Below are positions 11,317 through 22,651 of a stretch of 64,000 nt of DNA, piece by piece. The notes under the pieces are model-generated. The model made no database searches. It worked only from the letters and a program-made list of their open reading frames with translations, and was not told the origin of the DNA. The position numbers and the translations under genes were made by a program. How positions within the stretch are numbered: the first letter of the stretch is position 1; each line of letters starts with the position of its first letter. The stretch comes from Platerodrilus igneus (Eukaryota > Arthropoda > Insecta > Coleoptera > Lycidae): positions 5,275,501-5,339,500 of the forward strand of contig JARFIW010000588.1 of the NCBI GenBank assembly GCA_036346225.1. Reading direction: 5' to 3'.

Positions 11317-12274
11317 ATCATCATCATTAGGTCTTCAGTCCTGGAACTCTTTAGACGCATACCCTCATTGTTTCCTATTCTGAACTAACCTACCCATTTC
11401 CCTGAAATTTGCACAGTCTGCATTTTTTGTTACCTGATCTAGGTCTACATCTATCTCCTTTTTCCTATCTCTGCTTGTAATATATCCCTAATATTCCCCA
11501 AAAATGCTTTAGAAGGTATTCTGATCTTCTATTTCTCCTACTTTTTTGCACAGATATCCTTGTTCTCTTACTATTTCTATAACCTATTTGTTATTAACTT
11601 TTCTGTCAATATCATCCTCATACATCTGAAGCGCAACATTCCAAAAGGCTGCGACCGTTTTTGTGTGTGCTTCTTCTACTGCCCGTATTTCATAGGCATA
11701 CTGTGCTGTGCTTCACACATATGCTTTCAACAATTTTCTTCTTGTTTCCATGTTTGTTGTCTTTGATCATAGGTGATGTTCCTTCTTGTTAGAAGCAGTT
11801 TGGTCCCCTTCTATTTTTTTTACAATTATATACCCTATTTTTCCGACATTCAGTGGTTGTGAAGGGGGCAATGTAGTACCTTTGGGTGGAGCATTGGAAA
11901 ATTAAATGTAGGGGGGTTGTAAAGGGGGGTAAGCAGCCTGTGGCTGCCAAGTTCCCCCAGCACTTGAAAATTTGCCGATTTAATATTTTTTCCAATATAT
12001 CACAACCAACACCTGTAGTTGTTTATAATAATCATCAGATTTATCTGCGCTTTTTTTTCGTCATTAGGTTTTCTGTCTCAAAACTGGTTGGACACGCACC
12101 TGCACTTATTTATGTTTTGAGCTAGCCGACACAGTCCCCTGAAATTCTCATACAGCCTATATACAGCTCGGTTCCCCTTCTATTGTTTTATGTCTTATTT
12201 CACCGAGATTCAGTGAAGGGGGTTAAGTAGCATGTGGCCGAATTAATAGTTTTACAGTAAATCCTTTCACACAA
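11317..12274 (-). repeat. Two tandem copies of the LINE 3' end
   Basis: The block at 11317-11640 matches 1260-1620 of LINE A, and that at 12058-12260 matches 1738-1950. Between them 11650-12057 is unrelated sequence with stretches such as GGGGGTTGTAAAGGGGGT. The second block is joined directly to the reverse transcriptase near 12280. Confidence 0.7.
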
Positions 12275-13214
12275 TTAACGACCTTGTGCTAATCTTTGTT
12301 TTATATCTTTTACGCTTTTCCCACCTTGCATTATTTGGCTTTCTAGGTAGCAGAAATCCTTAATCTCTTGAAACTTCTTGTTATCTATTTGAATTCTTGT
12401 TGTTGATTTATTCTCCCCTCTTTTGCATAATAGTACTTTAGTTTTATTTTTGTTAATTTTCATACCGTATCTCTCTGTTAGAACGGTTTCCATTTCATTA
12501 AGAGCAGCTTCTAAATCTTCCTTGCTAGATTCTAATACCGCTATATCATCTGTAAATCTAAGCATATCAATTTTTTGTAATTGCATAGTAATTCCAAATG
12601 TCTTTCTACATTTGACAGTATCCATAGCCTCTTCAATGTACAAGTTAAAAATTAATGGGAATAGGGCACATCCCCGTCTCACCGCTTTCCTAATGTTTAC
12701 TTCTCTACGTTCCTGCTCTAATTCTATTACTGCTGTTTGCTCTTTGTAGAAGCTATGTACTATTCGTCTATCCCTATAACTCATTCCAATTTTTTTTAGT
12801 ATTTCGAACATTTTTTTCCATTTTACATTATCGAATGCTTTTACCAAATTTACAAACCCTATATACACGCTTTTCTTTTTGTATTGTTTTCTCCATTATC
12901 ACTGTCAGAGCTAAAATAGCTTCCCGTGTTCCCCTTTTTCGTCTAAACCCAAATTGATCTTCTCCTAGTATTTCTTCAGCTCGTTTTTCCATTCGTCTTT
13001 GTACAATTCTAGTTAATATTTTTGACACGTGTGCAGTCATACTTATTGTTCGAAAATTTTCACATCTATCCGCGCGTTTCTTTTTTGGTATAGTTACTAT
13101 AATGTTACGTTTGAAATCTTTGGGTATCTCGCCTGTCTCGTACATATAGCTTACAAGTTGGCAGAGACGTTCTGTTACTGCTTGTCCAGCGATTTTTTGA
13201 GTTTCTGCTTGCAC
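12275..13214 (-). pseudogene. LINE B reverse transcriptase
   Basis: The upstream frame (12828-13214) has VTIPKKKRADRCENFRTISM and LGEDQFGFRRKRGTREAI, the fingers motifs. The downstream frame (12275-12868) has YIGFVNLVKAFDNVKWKKMF (the palm Asp), a region with RRGCALFPLIFNLYIEEAM, then MLRFTDDIAVL, where the second box reads TDD in place of the usual ADD. KINKNKTKVLLC follows. A frameshift joins the two frames near 12850. It is a reverse transcriptase of the endonuclease-type LINE group. Confidence 0.85.
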
Positions 13215-14157
13215 CTTATCTGTACCCGGCGCCTAACCATTTTTCAGACCCTTTAATGCTAATTCAAACTCATATCTGAGTATAGAATATCCCGTTATCA
13301 TTTTCAATGCCTGATTCCTGTTCTAATGCTGTTAGTTCCTCTCCTGCATTTAAATTCCCTATATATTCTTGCCATCTACCCACTTTCTGTACATTTTTAT
13401 AATGAGGTTTCCTCGCGCGTCTTTTATATTTTTGTTATATCTCTAAAATTCATTCTAATTAGTTTGTATGCTTCATCTGTCTTTCCTACTTCTCCCTTAG
13501 TTTGTACCTTTTTACACTTTTCATCAATCCATTGTTCTTTAGCTTTCCTGTATTTGCGAATAATTTCTCATTTTATGATTTTGTATCTCTGTTTTCCTGT
13601 TTCGTCTGATTTATTTTTGTATTTTTGTCTTTCTTCTATTAAATTCGGGATATCTTTTGTTATCCATGGTTTCTTTTTTTTGTGTATACTCCACAATATC
13701 TCTGGCCGCCATGTCCAAGCTGGATTTAATGTTATTCCATTCTGTTTCTACTTCCTTAGATTCAGATATTTTCCCGACATATCTTTCAGCAATTCATTTG
13801 ACTTTTTTTTAATCTTTCTTGAATATCTTTATAGTTTAATTTGTCAAAGTGAAAGTGCATTTTTCCGTTCCTCTTTTTCAGATATTTAAATTTCAGTGCG
13901 GCCTTGATGTTGTGGTCAGTGACTATATCTACTTCTGGGTAGCTTCTACAGTCCTTTACTTTCTAAACCTTTGTCTAACAAGAATGTAATCTATTTGATA
14001 TCTTCCTATATCTCCTGGCATCTTACACGTGTATCGTCTTGTAAGATGATGTTGAAATAATGTGTTTGTGATCGTTAAATTGCTTTTGTTGCAAAATTCT
14101 ACCAGCCTATTTCCTCTGTCTCTTCTCGTGCCTAAACCAAATAAACCTACTACCGCT
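13215..14157 (-). pseudogene. LINE B linker between endonuclease and reverse transcriptase
   Basis: Broken minus-strand frames include KKPWITKDIPNLIEERQKYK near 13640 and KYRKAKEQWIDEKCKKVQTK near 13520, the usual connector of this LINE type. The distal endonuclease end (DYILVRQRF near 13990) is at its right. Several stops interrupt it. The solo LTR at 14158 separates it from the rest of the endonuclease. Confidence 0.65.
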
Positions 14158-15671
14158 TGTGATTTCTATATTAACCTACCGCGTGAGGGTATCCAATTAA
14201 CAATAAATAATAAATGGGCAGGACCTCTAGCTCTATAGTACCCTCAGGTTTCGGGACATTGCCTCGCAAGCTGCTGCAGTCGGTGAGAGGGGGGAGTTCA
14301 TTAAACAACAACAACACACTAAGACGAAATTCTGCTTGTTTTATTAAATGGGCTACCAACTAAAACTTCACCTAATTACAAATGAATACAAAAATATACA
14401 GTAATTAACACTATTTACAATAGGGCGCCACCATAGGAATTAAACGGCCCATGGACCAATCACGGTAACAGCTTTCGTCGCACTTTGTTCGTGGGCGATG
14501 AACCAAGATTGCAGGACGGAAAATAATTCACTTCACAGGGGCTAATCTTTTAAAGTCTCCGGCTAGCACAAACACAACTTAACTAAACTAAACTAAAATA
14601 CTTATTTTAGAATATTAATATAGTTCTGGGTGCAAACACCCCAATAACAATAATTAATTAACGCAACCCTAGTCTACTTAACTTGCATAGTGCGACGACC
14701 CTTCTTTAACCACGGGGTCATCAACAACAGGAAAAATACGACCTCCACAAGGGTCAAATAGTACAGTAACGAAACTCCTGACCGGAGCTTTGCATACACA
14801 GGTAGTCTCGTGGCTTAGTGATTTCAGGCCTCAGACAAACGTCGAAACAACAATAAAATAGGAGACCCTTCTAAAGCGATGCGGTCTCTAAAACAATACT
14901 TTAACGGGATCAATTTACTAGAACTGAGCTTTAACCCGAAGTTGTGGAAATCGACCGGTACTGTATTTAAACAAATAACTGAATTATGATGCATAACACA
15001 GCCTGGAGTTCATGGTAATACCACATATACTAATTACTTACTCAGAAAAATGACTAACTTAGAACATAACGGCACGCACTTGACTTCAGAGAAATAAAAC
15101 ACTTCACTCAAACGTGCATGTAACCGCCAGCTTTAGACTCTAACGCGTCTGGAAATAAACAACCCCGTTTTCCCCCGGCTGACATCCTTATATACATTTA
15201 AGTTAATTGAAAAATAACCCCTTGCCTAGCTCTCATACTCGATAAGGGATACGCCGGTCGTAAATCTTTAAGATTAATTAAACTGCCAATTGCACTAAGA
15301 TAGCCACACAAGTAGATCTCGGAACTAATTTTTAGTTGAGTACTCCGCTAATTGAAAAATTCCTTCCGACCACCCTGACATAAATAGGGTCCTAGAACAT
15401 GATTGACATCTAATCATAGATAGCAACTAATCTGACATATTTAGTGCCTTTCAAGTAAAGTGCCTTTAAAAAAATTAATGAACTCTTGGATTATATCTTC
15501 CTGGCACTTCGCTAGGACGCTACTTGGGTGATCTTGTAGCCGTTTGCAATTGCAGACATATTTATGCTACAAGATCTTCATTCTAATAATTAGAATGCTA
15601 AAATTAAACTAGAAAATAACTATTTTTAGAAATAATAGAAGTATTGGAGCGTATTAAAACAGTATGTTACA
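14158..15671 (-). mobile_element. Probable solo LTR, 1.5 kb
   Basis: The segment starts TGTGAT, ends GTTACA, and has CGCT on both sides (14154-14157 and 15672-15675). LINE homology stops and resumes exactly at these points, as comparison with LINE A near 9710 shows. There is no coding frame of note. A TATATAAGG box on the minus strand near 15195 suggests that the LTR reads on the minus strand. The family is unknown, because no internal part is present. Confidence 0.75.
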
Positions 15672-15675
15672 CGCT

Positions 15676-16247
15676 CCTTCCCTACTCTCACCTGCCACTG
15701 CATTAAAATCCCCCTTAATTATTAAATTTTCATGTCCTTTTACGTATCTTAAAATGTCTTCGATATATTTGTAGATCGGTTCTACCTCTTCATCATTGTA
15801 GTTAGAGGTGGGCATGTATACTTGTATTATTACAGTGTTTACCGGTTTAGATTCTAATCTAACCATTAGTTCTCTTTCGTTCATTTGTAAGTAATTTTCT
15901 ACACAGTATCCTATCTTTTTTCGCATAATTATCTCCACGCCCAAATTTCGTTCCTTTGCTCCTGTATGAATTACTCTGAAGTCTCCACTCCATAAATCTC
16001 CCGCCTCTGGTTTCTGAACTTTGCTGATCCTTACTATGTCTAGTGCTAACCTATTCATTTCCATTTTTAGGTTCTCTAGTTTACTTACTTGCTTCATACT
16101 TCTAACATTCACGCTCCGGCTCGCAAAATGTTTCCGACTTTTATTCTGGATTTTCCGATCGCACCCTCCGAAGTAGTCCGTTTCCGGAGATCCGAATGGG
16201 GGGACTATCTTAACTCCGGCATCCTTTACCCCAGAGAATGTCATCAT
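15676..16247 (-). pseudogene. LINE B endonuclease domain
   Basis: The frame starts MMTFSGVKDAGVKIVP. It has SVNVRSMKQVSKLENLKMEM, GDLWSGDFRVIHTGAKERN, VIIQVYMPTSNYNDEEVEP and LIIKGDFNAVAGE. The last holds the conserved G-D-F-N-A of APE-type endonucleases. The frame is open up to the solo LTR. The distal endonuclease continues on the other side of the LTR. Confidence 0.8.
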
Positions 16248-16547
16248 GTTTATTTCAATTTAAGTACGCTGTGTACTTGGGAGGTAATGTGGTGGTTTCC
16301 CGTTGCCTTCCACATCGCGGTAGTGTGTCTTAGACTGCCATACCGACCCCTATAGTCTCTACCATTCTAAGTACCGAAAGAGCCGCTCCCCTCTTTCGGA
16401 GACCTGTCTTATTCTGGTTCCTTTCTAACGACCCTATTACTTTGGCTGGACCTGTAGTTTGGTTCTTTAGCTCATTAGAACACGCAAGCCATTTCACCTG
16501 TTTATTTAATATAGAACTTCGGCAAGGTGCAGGTCTATTCGAAATGG
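16248..16547 (-). pseudogene. LINE B upstream ORF
   Basis: The minus-strand frame ending at 16330 carries KWLACSNELKNQTTGPAK and RKRGAALSVLRMVETIGVG. It is the counterpart of 10343-10559. Its function is unknown. Confidence 0.4.
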
Positions 16548-16558
16548 TAAAATGAAGC

Positions 16559-17150
16559 AACGAACTAAAAAATTATTTTCAAGAATGGCATCAAATTGTG
16601 TTTAGTAACGTGTCTCGAATTTATTTGTGGTTCACGACGGTCTAGGCGCGGAGGACACAATAGTTCTACATTTTTTGTGGAACGCCACACAACCCATACA
16701 CAACGAATGATAATATGGGGTGCAAGATGTTATGTATCCAATCACTCTTAGTCTTCATTGATGGCAACTTAAACACATCCAGTTAAATTGTCAATGTGTC
16801 GTAGTCTGTTACATTTCCATTTCTTTTGGGGGTTAGAAAATTTTATTTTCCAACAAAATAACGCACGCCCCCATACGGCAAGTGTTACAATACGATGTCT
16901 GCAAGAAGCTAACATTGTTGTTTGTCTATGGCCTTTTCGCTTGCCAGATTTCTCACTCATTGAGCATGTTTGGGATATGATCGGTAGAAGGCTATGTGAA
17001 TGACCACACCCTCCAAACGACTTGCATCAACTTCAGCTTTGGATTCAGGAAGCTATGAATGATATACTGTAGGAAAGAATTTTTCACTTGATTGACAGTA
17101 TGCCTCGCCGCTTAAACGAGTGCATAGCAAATCGTGTTGGAGTAACTTAA
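16559..17150 (+). pseudogene. Tc1-like transposase, catalytic part
   Basis: Homology resumes with WHQIVFSNVSRIYLWF, in which the usual FSDE[ST] with the first catalytic Asp reads FSNVS, so that Asp is lost. IFQQNNARPHTASVTIRCLQ has Asn where the second catalytic Asp is normal (QDNARPH). LPDFSLIEHVWDMIGRRL carries the last catalytic position and the conserved IEHVWD. IANRVGVT ends the protein. Frame breaks are frequent between 16600 and 16850. Confidence 0.8.
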
Positions 17151-17849
17151 TATTGAAAAATCTTTATTTATTTATTTCTTTTTGTTTTCAAATTATAATC
17201 ATTTATGTTTCATCACATTAAGCATTTTGTAAAATTTTTATTAAAATCGATCAACAACTTCTGTATTTTGCGCTTTTATGAGAGTCAGTATATCTTAAAA
17301 AATATTGGTCGAAATCAGGTAATAACTGAAATGTTATGGGATTTAATAATTTAAGTTGATCAAGCTAAATGATTTTTAAATATTAAAAAAAAAAGGAAAT
17401 TTGAATTAGTAGTAGTTTTAAAATTGCGCCCTTGAGTTCCTACGTTCTTAGGAACTCTTTCGTTATAATTGTATGAAGATCACAATTATAGGTGAAACCA
17501 AAAATAGTTGTTTAGAAGTTGGACAGAAGGAAAATTTTAAAAAAGTGTCATCGATGACAAAAGTCAATTGATTATTATTAGTATTTTTCATGCATATTCG
17601 TATGTTATTTTCCATAAGATAGTTATTTTAAACGTCATCTATTTACTGAGAGATGATACTAAATAAATTCGGTGTAAGTTAACAAGATCAGAGGTTATCG
17701 CAATAATACCTTCTTTTTTTGGTATGAACAGAGAGGAAAATACGGTTATCGAATTCCCAATGGCAATTACATGGAAATCACCAGTATGTGGGAAAATCTA
17801 CATTGGTTTAAAAATACAAATATACAAGTGATGCGGCATCCACATTTCA

Positions 17850-17882
17850 TATAAAAAGAAATAATTTTAATAGACAGTATCA
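17850..17882 (+). promoter_or_regulatory. Candidate core promoter of the histidine-rich protein gene
   Basis: TATAAAAAG at 17850-17858 is followed 26-32 bases later by ACAGTATCATT, a possible start site. That leaves a leader of about 65 bases before the ATG at 17944. The spacing fits insect core promoters. The link to the gene is an inference. Confidence 0.35.
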
Positions 17883-17943
17883 TTTATTGCTTACAATTCA
17901 AACTTAATTCATCCTCATAAGTGTAAACAACACCGAAAGAACG

Positions 17944-17958
17944 ATGGCTCGCCGTATG
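17944..17958 (+). CDS. Candidate first coding exon of the histidine-rich secreted protein
   Basis: ATG GCT CGC CGT ATG is followed directly by the strong donor GTAAGTAA. It would encode MARRM and end in phase 0. The acceptor before 28227 also starts in phase 0, so joining gives a basic start followed by the hydrophobic core FAFLVLAMVATISLS, a normal signal peptide. A TATA box lies 90 bases upstream. The intron would be 10.3 kb, of which 7.8 kb is the errantivirus. Short first exons that split the signal peptide are common in insect cuticle and secreted-protein genes. No transcript is available, so the link is unproven. Confidence 0.4.
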
Positions 17959-19487
17959 GTAAGTAACCCGTATTATTATTAAAAAACTAAGTTTTTGCAA
18001 ATTGTTGAACGACTCGAAAATGTTTGTTAATGTATACAATTTTTATTTAGAAAAATCTGTTTAATGTCTTCCAATCAATAAATGAAAGTTTAATATTAAA
18101 TAAAAAGAAAAGCGCATACCAGAACGATCTTTATAAAAATTTTAAGGTGAAAGAATTTAACAAAATCTTAGAAAAATTAAATACAATTAAGATTCGTACG
18201 TTTTTTACATTATTTTGATAGCCCTGTAAAGGTTTTTACGACACACTAATAAATAATAAACATTTTTATTGTTAAGAAGAAAATTTGATTTTATAAATTA
18301 ATTTTTGATTTTAAACTTTGATGCTTAATATTTTTACAAATGAAAATTTTAAATATATATTTTTATATAGTTTCCAGTTCCTGTGAATTTTCTTCTATAT
18401 AAATTAGGACTTTTTCAGGCAATATATCTGCTATAAGTACTTTGCATATTTTGTTACGTAATTTGTCAAAACCAAAATGTTTTAATATTATTCAAAAATT
18501 ATCCGAACCATTTTAAACAAATTTAATAAGTAAGACATTAATATAGTAACAATGGAAACATTTCTAAACCGTCTTACCATATTATTACTGCCCTTAAATA
18601 TACGATATAAACTCAAAATTATTAATTAAATTTTTAAAATTTAGGAACCATCCAATGTTCGAAATTCTCTTAACTTTCAAATAATTATGCAGAGGAAAAT
18701 TATTTTAAACTTTTTATTTTTATTTGTTTATTAACAAACAAATAACTGAAACTGACTACAAAAATTATTGTTATGGGAATCCTTACAATATCTGGCAAAT
18801 TCTAACGTAAGGGTGTGTAACTTGAGAAAAAATACAAAATTAACGTTGCTGTCATATGCTTGTATTAAGCTAAAATTGAAAAATAAAATATTATATAAAA
18901 ATTTTTTATCAATTTACAAATAATTGCAAACAAATTATTTCAACTTTTACAGCTTTAGTCGTTTGTAAGAAACAACAAGAAACAAAGATATGAAACAAAT
19001 TAATTTTAAAATGTTTCGGGTTCTGGAATTCTTAAAAACACTTATAAAAAATTGCATTAAGTAATTCACAAAGATTTCACAAAGTCTTAATACAAAATTC
19101 CAAATATACAAAAGCTGGTCATTTATATACTTTCGTCTTTAGAAAGCCTTTCTACGATAACGCAAATTTAAATTTTGACCGTCCGGCAGTAAGAAACAAT
19201 ACATCAACCTACTATATAAGCCATACAATTGAAAGCTATAAAATAGCAGAGTAAAATTTGGTTTAACGAATGTTTAATTTTATGATTTATAGTAACTGAA
19301 CTCAATATTACATGATTTGATAATAAGGAAGGTATTTTTAACACCTTAGTATTTTTTCAAATATATTTTAGATATTAAATTAAAATAATTAATACCTCTG
19401 TGCCACAAGAAATATTTTTAAAAACTAAATACCTATTTCGACCACTATGTGGTCAACATCAGTAGTAAACTTAAAGAATAAAACGCA

Positions 19488-20041
19488 AGTTAAGGTTCGG
19501 ACCTTGGAAGCTGCCTTTCTAAAAACCAGTTCCAAAACTTCTTAACAAATTTATTAATTAATACAGAATTTACTTATGGAATTTTGACAAGTTGATTTAA
19601 AATTACTTTAAGTCGAAATTACACTAGTTAATTGTACTGTGGTGAGTAGCCTAAGCAACTGCAATCTTAAAGCTAAATACTTTGACTGACTGCCGGGTCC
19701 TTGAGCTCCAGAACTTTTTGTAATGTTTCTACCCCCTCACATGGCTGTAGGAACTTAAAGAACTCATGTCTGCTTATTCTTAATACTATTCATAAATATA
19801 ATGTTGTAATTTTAATTTCTAAGTAATTGCGGTATCTTGACCGTCTGTGACCTGCCATCTGCAGAGTCACTATCGTCTCAGATACAAAGTATTGCATCCG
19901 TTTTCATGAACTGTTAATAAACTTTATAAATTGTCCTTGTTTTACAATGTTGCACTTCACTAAGCGTATTCTTAACACTTTCTAGTAATTTCCTAATTAT
20001 TTTATTTTATAATACATATATCATTTGGGGGATACATAACT
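19488..20041 (-). repeat. Errantivirus 3' LTR
   Basis: The 554-bp LTR is similar throughout to 26779-27305. Examples are ATTAATTAATACAGAAT and TATCTTGACCGTCTGTGACC. It carries a run of about 30 extra bases relative to the other LTR near 19590-19620. Confidence 0.9.
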
Positions 20042-20050
20042 CCTCCCGAC
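20042..20050 (-). other. Errantivirus polypurine tract
   Basis: On the minus strand GTCGGGAGG lies directly before the LTR start AGTTATGTATCCCC. Confidence 0.7.
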
Positions 20051-20299
20051 ATACAAATTAAGGGTTTTCCTTTTCTTAATTTTTAATTTAAAATTTATTA
20101 TTAAATTCATTGCTTAAAGTTCATAGTTTCTACTGGTATATTTGTTTCTTTGTTTACCTTTGTTTCTTTAAATCTAAAACTGTTTTCTTTATTTTTATAT
20201 CTAATATACATTTTGTAAATTACATAAGTGATCAATAAAATAGTCAAAATGATTAATACAATTGTCCAAACACTAATGTTATCCTAGTGCAATTTGGGC

Positions 20300-21740
20300 G
20301 TTTTTAATTCACTGAAATGTTCTTTGCAGTTTTCCATTAGTTTCATGACGTAGTTGAGGTCATGTAATTCCAGATATTCTAGTTGCATGGGTTTTTGAAG
20401 TATTTTTTCGTCTTCGATTGGCGTTGTCTTGCTATGTAATTCTGGTAAGTTTGCTAGTTTCTTGGTTGCTAGGGGATCTTGATAAACTCTGATTATTTAA
20501 TTTTTCAGATTTAAATAACAATCTTCTTTGAGGGTGATTAATTTACTTCCGGTTAGTGCTAAGTTGTTTTACGTCTTGGTTGCAGTGGACTGTTGCTATT
20601 ACTTCTGATTTGTTTTCTGTAACTTTTTGAATTTTCATATTGGTGATTTGTACGTGTTTGGCTTCATAGTTCTCGTAATGATTTGAAAATTTTAATAATT
20701 GTACTTCGCAAGGACTGTCTTCTTGAATAGTTGTTGTCAACGATTGGCATAAATATTGATTTGGTATGACTTCGTTGCATTTTTCATTCGTATAACCATA
20801 TCTTAGTTCATTTAAGGATAGGAATTTGGTTTTGGGTATAATAACTTAAGACATGCTAGTAATTTTTATTGGAAAAGCAAATAAATGATAATAATTATAA
20901 ATTTATTTTCTACTATCGGGATAAATGTTGTCGTTATTTTTTTACATAGCCTTTAACTATAACTATTTTTTCAAATATTACAATGTTTGATTTTACTACA
21001 TCAAAGGGTATTGGTTATAAATGATCTAATTCTTAATAGTTCCTTTAATAAATCAATGGGTTCTATAATACTAGAGTGTAGGGTATTTAATTTTGCAAAT
21101 GTTACTGCGTTTTCTAACGTGGCTAAAATTTATTGAATTTAGGTAAGGGTTGTTATTATTTGGGTGAATATTGTATTGAATCTAATTAAATCTCGCATGC
21201 CTAACATGGTAGTTTGTATGTTAGTTTCAAGGGTTTGTATTCGGTTAGCTATACTATCTTGGTTTCTTACTAGGTTTCTTAACGTTTCGTTGAATTTTAT
21301 AATTGTTGATTTAGTTAATGATTTTTGGTTGCTAATTATGGTTTTTATATCGTTTTGGCTTTCAATTAATTGTTGTATTGCGTTATCATAACGTTCTGCG
21401 TTTTGATTATCTAAGTTGCCTGTGATAGCTTTTATTATGTTACCTAATGCGTTGATTAGTCATCTTTTTCGTCTCACTGTTTGTTCCGTGGGTATTAGTC
21501 GGTTAAATTTATCTTCTATGTTTCTTAAAATAGTTTCTATTATGCTGTTATAGTTTATCATTTCTATTGCGTATTCCATTCCGAATTTTGTTGTCCATCG
21601 ATTGTTTTAATCGGTAATAATTGTTTTTGATTATTTGAAATTCTTGTTTTACTTCTGTTATGTCGAATTTTTGTGCAAAGGTCCAATAGTCTATGGTAGT
21701 CTGCATACTGCCTTTACTGGTAGTATACTGGGGTTGTTTT
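20300..21740 (-). pseudogene. env: Errantivirus envelope protein, broken
   Basis: Minus-strand frames give a furin-type site RRKR (21463-21474). The usual fusion segment L-I-N-A-L-G-N-I-I follows and a long helical region (QNDIKTIISNQKSLTKSTII) comes after it. Then come TFAKLNTLHSSIIEPIDLL and, at 20543-20740, the open part with NHYENYEAKHVQI and VTENKSEVIATVHC. This order matches the fusion glycoprotein of gypsy-like errantiviruses. In life it sits in the viral membrane and mediates entry. A TGA at 21460-21462 stops translation directly after the RRKR site, and more stops follow. No functional product is possible. Confidence 0.75.
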
Positions 21741-21829
21741 CTATATCTTCAATTATTATTTCGGTGTCCGTTCTACCTGGGCGGAGGTTGACGGTAAAGT
21801 TGATGATTGTCCATCTGAAAGTACAAGGT

Positions 21830-22651
21830 GTCTTAAGTTTTTCAGGTGGATATATTTTGTTATTTTGCCGTTGTCTACTACGGCTATGTTTTTGTCCGAT
21901 ATTCTTTTAATTTTTTAACGGGCCTAAATTTGTGGGTGCCGTTTTATGTCTTTTGCTTTGGAAATTTTTCTCGTACACGGTTTGTCCTATTGAAAATTTA
22001 TTTGTGTCGGTATTTATATTAGCGTTCTTTGTCGTTATCTAGTTTATCTTTTACTTTGTCATAGGTTATTTTTAGTTTCTCCTTATGATTCTTGGCATAT
22101 TGCTGATATACTACTTTATTATAATGTATGTCATAGGGGTCGCGTGAATCTGAATGTCCTAAAATTTCTAATGGCCTATAATTGGTTAATGAGTTGATTG
22201 TGTTATTATAGGCGATTAGTGCGTATGACATTAAATTAGTAATATGTTCTTTCTTATAAGTTATTCTTAGTAGTCGGATTTGTTCTAACAGGGTTGAATG
22301 TAGTCGTTCAATCGGTCCATTTGATTCAGGGTGGTTTTCAGTTATGAAATAAATTCTTATTTTGTGGAGTTCCAAAGTGTTTTGTATCGTTTCATTTTTA
22401 AATTCGCTGCCGTTATCTAACGTTATTGTTTCGGGTGTTCCATAAAATGTAAAGTACTGTAAAAATCCTTGGGTTACGTCAATGCTATTTTTAGAGGTGA
22501 TTAGTATTGCTTGGCCTCTTTTGGTGAATGCGTCTACAATTGTCAAATAGTTTTGTGCTTCTACTACTAGAGTATCGGCATGTAATTTTTGAAAAGGTTT
22601 GTCAGGTGTTTTAGTTAACATTAATGGTGTTTGTTGTCTACCGTTTTTCAT
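21830..22651 (-). pseudogene. Errantivirus integrase
   Basis: The open frame 22019-22651 starts in the link region with QQTPLMLTKTPDKPFQKL. The core has HADTLVVEAQNYLTIVDAFT (first Asp), TLDNGSEFKN (second Asp) and HPESNGPIERLHSTLLEQI (Glu), so the D-D-E triad is present. The C-terminal part continues in broken frames to about 21830 (GQTVYEKNFQSKRHK, then NIAVVDNGKITKYIHLKNLR). The zinc-binding N-terminus is missing because of the deletion that joins integrase to reverse transcriptase. Confidence 0.85.

Larger units (their letters stand above)
11317..16547 (-). mobile_element. LINE B: non-LTR retrotransposon inserted in the Tc1 element
   Basis: The element reads on the minus strand from 16547 to an ATGATGATGAT tail at 11317. 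An 11-bp duplication with one mismatch flanks it: TAAAATGGAGC at 11306-11316 and TAAAATGAAGC at 16548-16558. Both ends agree with the ends of LINE A. Without the solo LTR it is about 3.7 kb. It keeps the upstream ORF, endonuclease, linker and reverse transcriptase. It lacks the third 3'-end block that LINE A retains. Confidence 0.88.
10638..17288 (+). mobile_element. Tc1-like transposon, split by LINE B
   Basis: The ends are flanked by TA dinucleotides (10636-10637 and 17289-17290). The first and last 60 bp are inverted repeats that share GTTGATC followed by ATTTTAATAAAA and a [CT]GA[GC]TC outer end. A transposase in two parts reads on the plus strand. Removing LINE B leaves about 1.4 kb, a normal size for a Tc1-like element. 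Stops and frame changes show that it is dead. Confidence 0.85.
17291..19364. other. AT-rich DNA with a candidate promoter and first exon
   Basis: Apart from the promoter and exon at 17850-17958 listed separately, I see no coding frame or known element. A short inverted repeat, GAGTTCCTACGTTCTTAGGAACTC, folds at 17433-17456. If the exon is right, the part after 17958 is intron. Confidence 0.45.
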
